Assembly: GCF_001244735.1 (NCBI RefSeq)
Contig: NZ_LN868937.1
Location: 1,022,402 to 1,086,401 of the forward strand
DNA length: 64,000 bases
Source: Bacillus andreraoultii
GTDB lineage: Bacteria > Bacillota > Bacilli > Bacillales > Caldibacillaceae
Direction: 5' to 3'
The notes beneath the pieces were generated by a model that worked only from the letters and a program-made list of their open reading frames with translations, did no database searches and had not been told where the DNA came from. Shown here one piece after another: positions 55,801-64,000 of the stretch. How positions within the stretch are numbered: the stretch's first letter is position 1; each line of letters opens with the position of its first letter. A program made the position numbers and the translations under genes.

Positions 55801-57225
55801 ATGGGTGAAGATAAAAAGCTTGGATTAGTTGCATTAATTGCATTAGTAATCGGTTCGATGATTGGTGGGGGAGCGTTTAATCTTGCTGGAGATATCGCTC
55901 TTGGCGCGAATGCAGGTGCTGTCTTAATCGGTTGGGTTATAACGGGAATTGGTATTATTGCATTAGCCTTTGTCTTTCAAAATTTAGCAAGTAGAAAACC
56001 TGACCTTGATAGTGGTATTTACAGCTATGCAAAAGATGGATTTGGACCATTTCTAGGATTTAACAGTGCATGGGGCTATTGGTTATCCGCATGGCTAGGT
56101 AACGTAGCATATGCAACATTGTTATTCGCTTCGATTGGATATTTTTTTCCAACATTTGCTGGAGGCCAAAATGTAGCCTCAATTATTGGTGCATCTGTAG
56201 CTTTATGGTTTGTTCACTATCTTGTCTTACGCGGTATTCATTCTGCAGCATTTATTAATACAATTACAACGATTGCAAAAATAATCCCTATCTTCTTATT
56301 TATCATAATTGCAATTATTGCATTTAAATGGGATACTTTTACTTTTGACTTTTGGGGAGATGGTAGTTTCTCGTGGGGAGTTGTTGGTGAACAAGTTAAA
56401 AGTACAATGTTAGTAACATTATGGGTATTTATTGGTGTTGAAGGTGCCGTCATTATGTCAGGAAGGGCAAAAAGACGTTCTGACATCGGTAAAGCTACGG
56501 TGATCGGTTTAGTTAGTGTACTTCTTATATACATTCTTATTTCACTATTATCACTAGGAATTATGCCAAGGGAAGAACTTGCTGAATTACCTAATCCTGC
56601 AATGGCCTATATTTTGGAAGACGTTGTCGGTAAGTGGGGAGCAATTATTATTAATCTCGGTCTTATCATTTCTGTATTGGGCGCATGGCTTGGCTGGACA
56701 ATGTTTGCGGCTGAATTACCTTATGTGACTGCAAAAGATAAAATGTTTCCGAAATGGTTAGCGAAAGAAAATAAAAATAAAGCTCCTGTTAACGCATTAT
56801 GGTTAACAAACGGTTTAGTACAAATCTTCTTAATCACATTATTATTCTCTGATAAAGCATATAACTTTATGTTTTCACTCGCATCATCAGCGATTTTAAT
56901 TCCGTATATGTTATCAGCGTTCTACCAAGTAAAATTAACTTTTACTGGTGAAACGTATGAGGCAGATAGGAGTCGGAGGAAAGATAAAATAATCGGAATT
57001 ATTGCTAGTGTTTATGGGATTTGGCTCGTTTATGCAGCTGGTGTTGATTATTTATTATTAACGATGTTGTTATATGCACCAGGTATTATATTGTATAAAT
57101 GGACGATAAAGGAAAATCAAATACAAGTAAAAGAAACGAAATTAGATAAAGCCTTGATGTTCATTATTGCAATCCTTGGATTATGGGCTTTAATAGCGCT
57201 TCTTATGGGGAAAATTAGTATTTAA
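55801..57225 (+). CDS. arcD: Arginine:ornithine antiporter ArcD
   Basis: A 474-residue APC-superfamily exchanger with about 12-13 membrane helices, starting LVALIALVIGSMIGGGAFNL (the substrate-binding first helix) and YWLSAWLGNVAYATLLFASI. It swaps extracellular arginine for ornithine, driving the deiminase pathway without energy cost. AGAAGGTG sets ATG 55801; GTG 55792 is less likely. Its role is supported by flanking arcB and arcC. Confidence 0.94.
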   Translation: MGEDKKLGLVALIALVIGSMIGGGAFNLAGDIALGANAGAVLIGWVITGIGIIALAFVFQNLASRKPDLDSGIYSYAKDGFGPFLGFNSAWGYWLSAWLGNVAYATLLFASIGYFFPTFAGGQNVASIIGASVALWFVHYLVLRGIHSAAFINTITTIAKIIPIFLFIIIAIIAFKWDTFTFDFWGDGSFSWGVVGEQVKSTMLVTLWVFIGVEGAVIMSGRAKRRSDIGKATVIGLVSVLLIYILISLLSLGIMPREELAELPNPAMAYILEDVVGKWGAIIINLGLIISVLGAWLGWTMFAAELPYVTAKDKMFPKWLAKENKNKAPVNALWLTNGLVQIFLITLLFSDKAYNFMFSLASSAILIPYMLSAFYQVKLTFTGETYEADRSRRKDKIIGIIASVYGIWLVYAAGVDYLLLTMLLYAPGIILYKWTIKENQIQVKETKLDKALMFIIAILGLWALIALLMGKISI

Positions 57226-57272
57226 GATATGAGTGTTTCGATAAAAATAGAGTGATAGAAAGGAAATTTGCG

Positions 57273-58214
57273 ATGACAAAAGAACGAATAGTTATTGCGT
57301 TAGGTGGAAATGCTATCCAATCCGGTGAGGCAACTGCAAGTGCACAACAAGAAGCATTAAAACTGACGGCAAACCAGTTAATTGAAATCGTTAAATTAGG
57401 GTATCAAGTGGCAATTACACATGGTAATGGTCCACAAGTAGGAAATATTCTTCTGCAACAAATTAATTCTGATTGCAGTCAAACACCTGCAATGCCTTTA
57501 GATACTTGCGGAGCGATGAGTGAAGGAATGATTGGCTATTGGTTAGATAATGAAATAGATGTCGTTCTTCATAAGAATAAAATGGACAAAGATGTTGTCG
57601 CAATTGTAACTCGGGTTGAGGTGGATCCTTGCGATCAAGCATTTGAAAGCCCCTCCAAGCCAATTGGCCCGTTCTATACAGAGGAAGAAGTGATAAAACA
57701 AATGGAGGAAACAGGGGCGGTTTTTATAGAAGATGCAGGGAGAGGATGGCGAAAAGTCGTACCGTCCCCGAAGCCAATTAGTATTTTAGAACATAGAATA
57801 ATAAAAAAACTAGTTGATAACGGAAATATTGTCATCAGTGCAGGTGGAGGCGGTATTCCTGTCTATCGAAATGATGGGGAAATTATCGGTGTTGAAGCTG
57901 TCATTGATAAAGACTATGCTTCTGAAAAGTTAGCTGAGTTAATTGATGCTGATATACTCCTGATTCTTACTGGTGTTGATTATGTATTTATCAACTATAA
58001 TAAACCTAATCAGAAAGCGTTAGTAGAAGTAAGTGTAGAAGAAATAAAGAGTTATATAGAAGAAGGACAGTTTGCAAAAGGGAGTATGTTACCAAAAGTT
58101 GAAGCTGCTGTTCAATTTGTCGAATCGAAACCTGGACGAAAAGCAATTATTACATCATTGGAACATGCGGTAGATGCAATGGAAGGAAAATATGGAACGA
58201 GAATTATTTCATAA
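57273..58214 (+). CDS. arcC: Carbamate kinase
   Basis: A 313-residue amino-acid-kinase-fold enzyme transferring phosphate from carbamoyl phosphate to ADP, the ATP-yielding step. IVIALGGNAI at the N-terminus, THGNGPQVGN near 45-54, SAGGGGIPV near 198 and KGSMLPKVEAA near 270 are all carbamate kinase signatures. GAAAGGAAA places the start at ATG 57273. Confidence 0.96.
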   Translation: MTKERIVIALGGNAIQSGEATASAQQEALKLTANQLIEIVKLGYQVAITHGNGPQVGNILLQQINSDCSQTPAMPLDTCGAMSEGMIGYWLDNEIDVVLHKNKMDKDVVAIVTRVEVDPCDQAFESPSKPIGPFYTEEEVIKQMEETGAVFIEDAGRGWRKVVPSPKPISILEHRIIKKLVDNGNIVISAGGGGIPVYRNDGEIIGVEAVIDKDYASEKLAELIDADILLILTGVDYVFINYNKPNQKALVEVSVEEIKSYIEEGQFAKGSMLPKVEAAVQFVESKPGRKAIITSLEHAVDAMEGKYGTRIIS

Positions 58215-58314
58215 GGTGTAAAATTATGTAAAAATATGCATAAAAATTAAAAAAATAAGTGATAAAGACTTTAAATTGTGATAAACTTATAAAAGAAAAA
58301 ATAGAGGTGGTGTG

Positions 58315-58360
58315 GAAGGTACAAGTTGATTTTTTGATAGATTGTACCTTCTACCTATTT
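58315..58360 (+). terminator. Hairpin after arcC
   Basis: GAAGGTACAA (58315-58324) pairs perfectly with TTGTACCTTC (58342-58351), with outer AGGT/ACCT pairs, followed by ATTTTCC. It is a weak terminator or attenuator before the second antiporter gene. Confidence 0.6.
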
Positions 58361-58394
58361 TCCCCATAAATTAATATTAAAGGATTTGAAGTCT

Positions 58395-59816
58395 ATGGAA
58401 ACAACATCAAAGAAAATCAGCTTATTTTCATTAACCGCACTTGTTATTAGTTCCTCCATAGGTGGTGGAGTTTTCGGAATTGCCTCCGATTTATCAAGTG
58501 GTTCTGCAGTAGGACCTAGTTTAATTGCATGGCTTATTGTAGGACTTGGTATACTTATGCTATCACTGAGTTTTAATAACTTAATAAGTAAACGCCCGGA
58601 TTTAGTAGGGATGTTTAGTTTTGCAGAAGCTGGGTTCGGTCCATTTTGGGGATTTATAAGCGGTTGGGGTTATTGGTTGTCTGCATGGCTTGGAAACGTC
58701 GCTTTTGCAACGATGATGATGAATGCATTTGCGTACTTCTTCCCAATATTTGATGATGGGCAAAATATTCCGTCAATCATTTTAGCCAGTCTATTTATGT
58801 GGTCACTAACTTTTATTGTTAATAAAGGGGTGGAGAGTGCCGCATTATTAAATACAGTTATTACGATATGTAAATTAACTCCATTATTTGTTTTTATTGT
58901 TTTCGGTATTTTCGCCTTTAAATTGGATATATTTACAGCAAATTTCTGGGGTACCGTTTCGCATAACTTTGAACTACATGCTGTAATGAGTCAAATTCGT
59001 AATTGTATGATGGTGATGATGTGGGTTTTTGTAGGGATTGAAGGTGCTTCAATACTATCTACAAGAGCTGAAAAAAAGAGTGATGCAGGTAAGGCAACTG
59101 TACTTGGGGTATTAAGTCTTTTAGCAATTTATGTAATGGCTTCAATCATCCCGTATGGAATTATGTCACAAGAGCAGTTGGCTGAAATGAAACAACCTTC
59201 GATGGCATATGTTTTTGAAAGTATTGTCGGTCCTTGGGGTGCAGCATTTATAAATATCGGCTTAATTATTTCACTACTAGGTTCATGGTTATCATGGACA
59301 ATGCTTCCAGGAGAAACAGCACTATTAATGTCACGTAAAGGGTTATTACCAAAAGCTTTTAAATATGTAAATAAGGCAGGAGCACCGACATTTGCGTTAA
59401 TCGTAACGGCAGGACTCGTCCAATTATTTGTTTTTACATTTTTATTTACTGATAAAGCTTATAACTTTGCCTATTCATTATGTACAGCTTCAATCTTAAT
59501 TTGTTATTTATTTGTTACGTTATATCAAATAAAAATTTCCTATCAAAATCGGCATATGAAAGGTGAAAAGCAACAGTTCGTAATTGGAATGATTGCGTTC
59601 GTTTTCCAAATTAGTGCGATTTTACTATCAGGACTTATCTATCTATTAATTTGTTTTATCGCCTATATTCCTGGTGTCTATTTTTATATAAAAGCTCGGA
59701 GGGAAGATGGTGAGGAAATTGTGTTATCTACCAATGAATGGATTGCAACAGCGCATATTGTTGTTGGTGCACTAATTGCAATTGGGTTAATCTATACGGG
59801 TTTTGTGCAAATATAA
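58395..59816 (+). CDS. Second ArcD-like amino acid antiporter
   Basis: A 473-residue APC exchanger clearly related to the ArcD at 55801: LTALVISSSIGGGVFGIASD first helix, GFISGWGYWLSAWLGNVAFA and matched downstream helices. Divergence is considerable, so the two are old paralogues. In other deiminase clusters a second exchanger handles arginine/alanine or citrulline/ornithine. Adjacency to an aminotransferase gene suggests an amino-acid partner other than ornithine. AAAGGA precedes ATG 58395. Confidence 0.88.
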   Translation: METTSKKISLFSLTALVISSSIGGGVFGIASDLSSGSAVGPSLIAWLIVGLGILMLSLSFNNLISKRPDLVGMFSFAEAGFGPFWGFISGWGYWLSAWLGNVAFATMMMNAFAYFFPIFDDGQNIPSIILASLFMWSLTFIVNKGVESAALLNTVITICKLTPLFVFIVFGIFAFKLDIFTANFWGTVSHNFELHAVMSQIRNCMMVMMWVFVGIEGASILSTRAEKKSDAGKATVLGVLSLLAIYVMASIIPYGIMSQEQLAEMKQPSMAYVFESIVGPWGAAFINIGLIISLLGSWLSWTMLPGETALLMSRKGLLPKAFKYVNKAGAPTFALIVTAGLVQLFVFTFLFTDKAYNFAYSLCTASILICYLFVTLYQIKISYQNRHMKGEKQQFVIGMIAFVFQISAILLSGLIYLLICFIAYIPGVYFYIKARREDGEEIVLSTNEWIATAHIVVGALIAIGLIYTGFVQI

Positions 59817-59856
59817 ACATAGTTTTCAAAATTAGTAAGATCAGAGGTTATACAAT

Positions 59857-60975
59857 ATGAAAATACCAAGATTCGGTGTAGAAGAATGGTTAAATGTTTG
59901 GGAAAATGATGCACGCTATGATATAGCAGGAAGTTCGATTGCTTCTTTCACATTAGAGGAGATTATCGGAATTGATGGGACTTCTCCAAATGAATTTTAT
60001 GATAGAATAATAAAGAAAAAAATGGACTATGGTTGGATTGAAGGGTCACCACAGTTTAAACAAGAAGTAAGTAAATTATATAAACATATGCCTCCAGAAA
60101 ATATTCTTCAAACAAATGGAGCAACGGGTGCAAACTTACTTGCTTTTTATGCATTAATAGAACGAGGGGATCACGTTATTGCGATGCACCCGACGTATCA
60201 GCAATTATATGATATACCACGTTCAATGGGGGCTGAAGTCACCTTCTGGGAAATCGATGAGGAACACGAGTGGATTCCTAATATTGAAGAATTAAAAAGG
60301 CTCATTCGACCGGATACAAAAATGATCTGTTTAAATAATGCGAATAACCCTACTGGAACAGTTCTCGATGAAGAAATGTTAATGCAAATTGTCGAAATCG
60401 CTGCTAGTGTCGGTGCATATGTGCTCGTTGATGAAGTATATAAACCACTCGATCCGAATGTTCATATCCCTTCTATTGTTGATTTATATGATAAAGGGAT
60501 TGCGACGAATAGTTTGTCAAAGACATATTCCGTACCAGGTGTTCGTGTTGGTTGGACGGCTAGTAATCGTGAAATCGCAAATGTTTTTAGAAAATATCGT
60601 GATTATACAATGATTTGTGCGGGGGTCTTTGATGATTATTTAGCCGTGCATACGTTAAAAAATAAAGAAGCGATCTTAAGAAGAAATCAAGATATTGTTT
60701 ATACAAACTTAGCACTCTTGAAAGAATGGGTGAACAATGAAACGCGGGTTTCGTTAGTTTTTCCAAAAGCCGTTTCAACTTCTTTTATCAAATTAAATAT
60801 TCCAGTTGATGTAGAAGAGTTTTGTATAGATTTATTAAAAACAAAAGGGGTATTACTAGTTCCAGGTAATCGTTTTGATGTACCAGGTCATGCCCGCCTC
60901 GGCTACTGCACCCATACACACATTTTAGAAAAAGGTTTAGCTGAACTGTCTTCCTATTTAAAGCAGTATCATTAG
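59857..60975 (+). CDS. PLP-dependent class I/II aminotransferase
   Basis: A 372-residue fold-type I aminotransferase: NGATGANLLAFYALIERGDH (~85-105), NNANNPTGTVL with the cofactor Asn (~165-175), DEVYKPL (~193-199) and the Schiff-base Lys in NSLSKTYSVPGVRVGW (~218-233). It is the last gene of the arginine cluster, 40 bp after the second antiporter. Substrate is unknown; ornithine, alanine or arginine are plausible given context. Similar aminotransferases occur in other arginine deiminase loci. Confidence 0.85.
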   Translation: MKIPRFGVEEWLNVWENDARYDIAGSSIASFTLEEIIGIDGTSPNEFYDRIIKKKMDYGWIEGSPQFKQEVSKLYKHMPPENILQTNGATGANLLAFYALIERGDHVIAMHPTYQQLYDIPRSMGAEVTFWEIDEEHEWIPNIEELKRLIRPDTKMICLNNANNPTGTVLDEEMLMQIVEIAASVGAYVLVDEVYKPLDPNVHIPSIVDLYDKGIATNSLSKTYSVPGVRVGWTASNREIANVFRKYRDYTMICAGVFDDYLAVHTLKNKEAILRRNQDIVYTNLALLKEWVNNETRVSLVFPKAVSTSFIKLNIPVDVEEFCIDLLKTKGVLLVPGNRFDVPGHARLGYCTHTHILEKGLAELSSYLKQYH

Positions 60976-61014
60976 TGTAGCACATCACCGGTACATAATT
61001 GCTTGGACCCTCCA

Positions 61015-61045
61015 ATACGTTGAAGGGTCCTTCCTCCGTTTATAC
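61015..61045 (+). terminator. Terminator after the arginine cluster
   Basis: GGACCCT (61015-61021) with AGGGTCC (61034-61040), extended by CAA/TTG inside, followed by a T-poor tail. Confidence 0.6.
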
Positions 61046-61137
61046 CTCCCTAATCTTGTAACAATCATTTTGAATGGTCCTTAGTTAGAAAATTGTCAAG
61101 TTACCACCAGGAGTTTTTGGTAAATAATAAGAACCTG

Positions 61138-61236
61138 TGGACATATTAACAATATCGTTTTATAATGGAAGGTAGTACAATAAAAACAATTTACTATGAA
61201 TGCATTGAGCAGTTTTTAGTAGGTTGTCTTTTTTTA
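61138..61236 (+). promoter_or_regulatory. Promoter with immediate terminator before the NCS2 permease
   Basis: TGGACA (61138-61143), a 17-nt spacer and TATAAT (61161-61166) predict a start near 61173. ACAATTTACTA (61186-61196) pairs with TAGTAGGTTGT (61217-61227, two G-U pairs), followed by CTTTTTTT. An upstream TAGTA (61173-61177) could alternatively pair with TACTA (61192-61196), disrupting the terminator. Confidence 0.6.
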
Positions 61237-61299
61237 GTCTTTTGTAAAAGACTGGGTGGGTGAGGGAATTAATACTTTAAAAATTTAAGGAAGGATTAG

Positions 61300-62601
61300 A
61301 TGTTTAAAGAAAAAATTAATAACCTCACAGGTGTTTACGATAAAGGTTCTACGATTAAAACAGAACTTTTATCAGGTTGTGTTTCATTTTTTACAATCGT
61401 TTATATTATTGCAGTAAATGCTACAATCCTCGCAGATGCTGGGATACCCGTTAAAGGTGCTGTTTGGGCTACAATTATTACATCAGTAGTAGCGGGTTTA
61501 CTAATGGGGATATTCGGAAACTTACCATTAATCCTCGTTCCAGGCATGGGTGTAAATGCAATGTTCACCTATACATTTGTTCACTCGATGGGTCTCACAT
61601 GGCAAGAAGCGTTAGCAGTTGGATTTGTTTCAGGTGTGTTATTTGTCGTTATTGCATTTACAAAATTAGCTCCCGTTTTAGCAGCTTCCATACCAGAATC
61701 ATTAAAAGCGGCCATTAATGTAGGTCTTGGTTTATTTTTAGCTTTGATTGGCTTGGAGAAAAGTCAGTTAATCGTAAAAGGGGAACATGCATTAGTTCAA
61801 TTAGGTGATTTTACGAGTATTGAAGTGCTCGTGTTTTTAATAACACTTGTCATTACCATTATTTTATTTTTACGTGATGTACCAGCAAATTTCTTGATTT
61901 CCATTTTTATTGGAACGGTCATTGCTTGGATGTTCGGTCTTGTTGATACGAGTCAAATTGGTCAATCCTCAGCTATTTCAATTAGTGATTTTCACACCGT
62001 CTTTTTCGGTATGTCTTTTGATCGTATTACAACGACAACTTTTTGGATTGCCGTATTTTCTTTAACAATGGTACTTGTATTTGAAAATATCGGTCTTGTT
62101 AGTGGACAATTAAAGTTATCTAATCAATCAGAGAAATTTAAAACTGCTTTTCGGATAACATCTTTAGGAACTATTATTAGTAGTATTTGTGGGTCAAGTC
62201 CAACGGTGTCGACAGTAGAAACAGCAGCTGGTATTACAACAGGAGGAAAAACAGGAATTACTTCGATTACCACAAGTCTGCTCTTTTTACTATCAATCTT
62301 TTTTATACCGTTTGTTACGATTATTCCTGGAAGTGCTATTGCGCCAATCTTAATTATTATTGGTGGATTAATGTTACAAAATGTGAAGAATATCAACTTA
62401 CAAGACTTATCGGAAGTTATTCCCGCATTTTTAATTATCATTATGATACCATTCTCATATAGTATTGCGGACGGGCTTGCGTTTGGATTTATTTCTTACC
62501 CGATTGTCAAAATAGCGATAGGAAAATCAAAACAAGTTTCCATTCCTTTATATATCATTGCAGGGTTATTTTTAATGAACTTCGTTTTACAAAATGTATA
62601 A
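61300..62601 (+). CDS. NCS2-family purine permease (AzgA/PbuG-like)
   Basis: A 433-residue membrane protein with ~12-14 helices. It belongs to the AzgA-like branch (guanine/hypoxanthine/adenine uptake): YIIAVNATILADAGIP near 30, LPLILVPGMGVNAMFTYTFV near 78, and GSSPTVSTVETAAGITTGGKTG near 290, which forms the purine site. AAGGAAGGATTAG precedes ATG 61300. I see no purine riboswitch, unlike pbuG of B. subtilis; control may act at the promoter-terminator module just upstream. Confidence 0.9.
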   Translation: MFKEKINNLTGVYDKGSTIKTELLSGCVSFFTIVYIIAVNATILADAGIPVKGAVWATIITSVVAGLLMGIFGNLPLILVPGMGVNAMFTYTFVHSMGLTWQEALAVGFVSGVLFVVIAFTKLAPVLAASIPESLKAAINVGLGLFLALIGLEKSQLIVKGEHALVQLGDFTSIEVLVFLITLVITIILFLRDVPANFLISIFIGTVIAWMFGLVDTSQIGQSSAISISDFHTVFFGMSFDRITTTTFWIAVFSLTMVLVFENIGLVSGQLKLSNQSEKFKTAFRITSLGTIISSICGSSPTVSTVETAAGITTGGKTGITSITTSLLFLLSIFFIPFVTIIPGSAIAPILIIIGGLMLQNVKNINLQDLSEVIPAFLIIIMIPFSYSIADGLAFGFISYPIVKIAIGKSKQVSIPLYIIAGLFLMNFVLQNV

Positions 62602-62615
62602 TAGATTTTTTAAAC

Positions 62616-62650
62616 AGGCACGTAGATTGAATCTGCGTGCCTTTTCTTTA
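62616..62650 (+). terminator. Terminator after the permease
   Basis: AGGCACGTAGAT (62616-62627) pairs with ATCTGCGTGCCT (62631-62642, one G-U pair), followed by TTTTCTTT. Confidence 0.85.
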
Positions 62651-62720
62651 CGCAAGGATTCTAGACGCCCCAATCGCAGTAAAAAAGGATAAAATGGTCC
62701 TCTAGAAGAGATATACGCTC
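62645..62720. repeat. Repeat segment shared with copy B
   Basis: TCTAGACGCCCCAATCGCAG, AAAAAAGGATAAAATGGTCC and TCTAGAAG match 7900-7938 in order. 62721-62955 shows no gene. Confidence 0.45.
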
Positions 62721-62958
62721 ACTTCATGTCCAATCGAATTGAAGGAATCATTTGCCACATCCACACCTAAAAAACTAAACAACAAAAAATGGACAAGTCC
62801 ATTCATACGAAGCTTATCCGTTGTGTTATTCATATGAGTGAATTCGAATTTCATTTTAGGGTAAAGAAGTGTGCTTTGTTCCTAATCAATAAAAGTTTTC
62901 TATGCTTATACGACAAAATGAATAAAATAGAACAAAAATTAACGATTTAGATTTTATC

Positions 62959-62994
62959 CGAGAACCATTGTGACTTTAGTCATAGGTTGTTGAC
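62959..62994. other. Block shared with the tyrS upstream region
   Basis: CGAGAACCATTGTGACTTTA and GTCATAGGTTGTTGAC, the counterpart of 37944-37980. It lies ~65-100 bp upstream of the serS -35 box. Confidence 0.45.
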
Positions 62995-63057
62995 GAACGG
63001 AGTACCCGAGTATGTGATTATATAGTTGGTTGTTAAAACATATACTAAATTTGGTGC

Positions 63058-63086
63058 TTGACTATTAGAAATTATTCAGATATAAT
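63058..63086 (+). promoter_or_regulatory. serS promoter
   Basis: TTGACT (63058-63063), a 17-nt spacer and a perfect TATAAT (63081-63086), shortly before the T-box leader. Confidence 0.8.
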
Positions 63087-63112
63087 GTGTATAAAATAAT
63101 CGCATACTTTTA

Positions 63113-63348
63113 TCGATGATAGGAAATAGTAGTGGGTGAGTTTTCTTTTTAGAGAGCTGATGGTTGGTGGAAATCAGTAGAAAATACCTGTGAATCCATC
63201 CTTGAGAGTGGTACTGAACGCACGAAAGTAGGTACTGCCGGTTAACCGTTATCTTTGTGAGTGGTGAGTATTTTAAAAATACTTGCAATTTGGGTGGCAA
63301 CGCGGAAACAAAACTTCCGTCCCTTTATTGGGATGGGAGTTTTTTTTA
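63113..63348 (+). ncRNA. T-box leader of serS, serine specifier
   Basis: T-box TGGGTGGCAACGCGG at 63291-63305, then an 11-bp terminator (ACTTCCGTCCC with GGGATGGGAGT) and eight T. Stem I has AGAGAGCTGATGGTTGGTGG; TCC at 63195-63197 in TGAATCC is the likely serine specifier. Confidence 0.92.
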
Positions 63349-63384
63349 TACCATTTTTTAATAAATGAAAAGGAGGAAGGAAAA

Positions 63385-64000
63385 ATGTTTAATATAAAGT
63401 TACTTAGAGAAAACTTTGATGAAGTAAAAGCAAAATTAACACAGCACCGTGGTGAAGACTTGTCAGAATTAGAAAAGTTTGGTGACCTAGATCAAAAGCG
63501 TCGTAATTTAATTGTTGAAACGGAACAGTTAAAGAAAAGGAGAAAAGATGTATCTGCTCAAATTGCTGAGTTAAAGAAAGAAAATAAAGATGCTGAAGAT
63601 TTAATTGTTGAGATGCGCAAAGTTGGTGACCAAATCAAGGTATTGGATGATGAATTACGTGTAATTGAAGACGAATTGAATTTGCTACTTCTATCTATCC
63701 CAAATTTACCCCATGAAACGGTACCGATTGGTGATACAGAAGATGATAATGTTGAGATTCGCAAGTGGGGAGAAGTTCCACAATTTGATTTTGAAGCAAA
63801 AGCCCATTGGGATGTTGCTACAGATTTAGACATTATTGATTTTGAACGTGCGGCAAAAGTAACGGGTAGCCGATTTGTATTTTATAAAGGACTTGGTGCC
63901 AAACTTGAAAGGGCTTTAATTTCCTTCATGTTAGATCTTCATACCGAACAGCATGGTTATACCGAAATGATACCGCCATATTTGGTGAATCGTGCAAGCT
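63385..64000 (+). CDS. serS: Seryl-tRNA synthetase (partial, right edge)
   Basis: The first ~205 codons of a class II synthetase; the gene continues beyond the window. The N-terminal domain is the long antiparallel coiled coil that grips the tRNA-Ser variable arm ([20 protein letters not shown], then Lys/Glu-rich helices to ~105). [12 protein letters not shown] and [20 protein letters not shown] follow, leading into motif 1. AAAAGGAGGAAGG sets ATG 63385. It lies behind a serine T-box. Confidence 0.96.
   Translation, partial: MFNIKLLRENFDEVKAKLTQHRGEDLSELEKFGDLDQKRRNLIVETEQLKKRRKDVSAQIAELKKENKDAEDLIVEMRKVGDQIKVLDDELRVIEDELNLLLLSIPNLPHETVPIGDTEDDNVEIRKWGEVPQFDFEAKAHWDVATDLDIIDFERAAKVTGSRFVFYKGLGAKLERALISFMLDLHTEQHGYTEMIPPYLVNRAS

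Noticed and set aside
58260-58296. Another ArcR-type box before the second antiporter gene (TGTGATAAACTTATAA)
   Set aside because: Only the left half-site matches and it is not in phase with any other box; the sequence is AT-rich enough for a chance match.
61050-61299. Purine riboswitch before the NCS2 permease
   Set aside because: I searched for the conserved aptamer junctions and loop-loop sequences and found none; the leader before the terminator is too short to hold the aptamer.

Overview
The window is AT-rich chromosomal DNA from a Gram-positive member of the Bacillaceae (Bacillus-like; genus not resolved). Evidence is the conserved gene block sftA-murC-ytxG-ytxH-ytxJ-...-ccpA-motP-motS-acuC-acuB-acuA-acsA-...-tyrS, frequent TTG/GTG starts behind strong AGGAGG-type ribosome sites, T-box leaders before tyrS and serS, and CcpA with cre-like operators. 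In Bacillus subtilis an aroA-type DAHP synthase lies between ytxJ and ccpA. Here that gene is absent from the interval and about 21 kb of catabolic genes occupies it.

Layout. 1-2090: end of sftA, murC and a strong terminator. 2090-4310: scar region with a LysR fragment, a fragment resembling 5-carboxymethyl-2-hydroxymuconate isomerase, an intact succinate-semialdehyde-type dehydrogenase and an MFS stub. 4527-5760: ytxG/ytxH/ytxJ. 6072-22908: a carboxylic-acid catabolic island. It has a PAS/AAA+ sigma-54 activator, a near-consensus -24/-12 promoter, three acyl-CoA dehydrogenases, two thiolases, an acyl-CoA ligase, a short-chain dehydrogenase, a split MaoC hydratase pair and a Liv-type ABC importer with its lipoprotein. 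23020-26770: an FAD/Rieske oxidoreductase behind an RBS-masking hairpin, and a long FtsA-like ATPase. 27381-34669: ccpA, the motPS sodium stator genes, acuCBA and acsA, i.e. acetate activation with its acetylation/deacetylation control. 34930-41784: a class A penicillin-binding protein, T-box-tyrS, a coiled-coil protein and gdhA.

42100-49600 is a mobile-element graveyard: a broken DDE transposase, a broken IS1182-type transposase and a second fragment of that family, one complete IS21-type element with a 6-bp target duplication, a histidine-kinase tail and an intact IS1380-type transposase. The IS21 element sits inside a tiny membrane-protein gene. 50223-51832: a secreted ComEC-like metallo-hydrolase with a DUF3006 partner. 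52183-60975: an arginine deiminase cluster (Crp/Fnr regulator, arcA, arcB, arcD, arcC, a second ArcD-like antiporter, an aminotransferase). 61300-64000: a purine-type NCS2 permease and a T-box-controlled serS running off the right edge.

The most striking non-coding signal is an array upstream of arcA of Crp/Fnr-type boxes repeating exactly every 23 bp (52972-53109), which probably belongs to the adjacent ArcR-like regulator. Other observations are a dispersed ~130-170 bp intergenic repeat family, a sequence block shared upstream of the tyrS and serS promoters, promoter-terminator modules before ccpA and the NCS2 permease, and a beta-rich five-unit repeat tail on the FtsA-like protein. No CRISPR array, rRNA or tRNA was seen.
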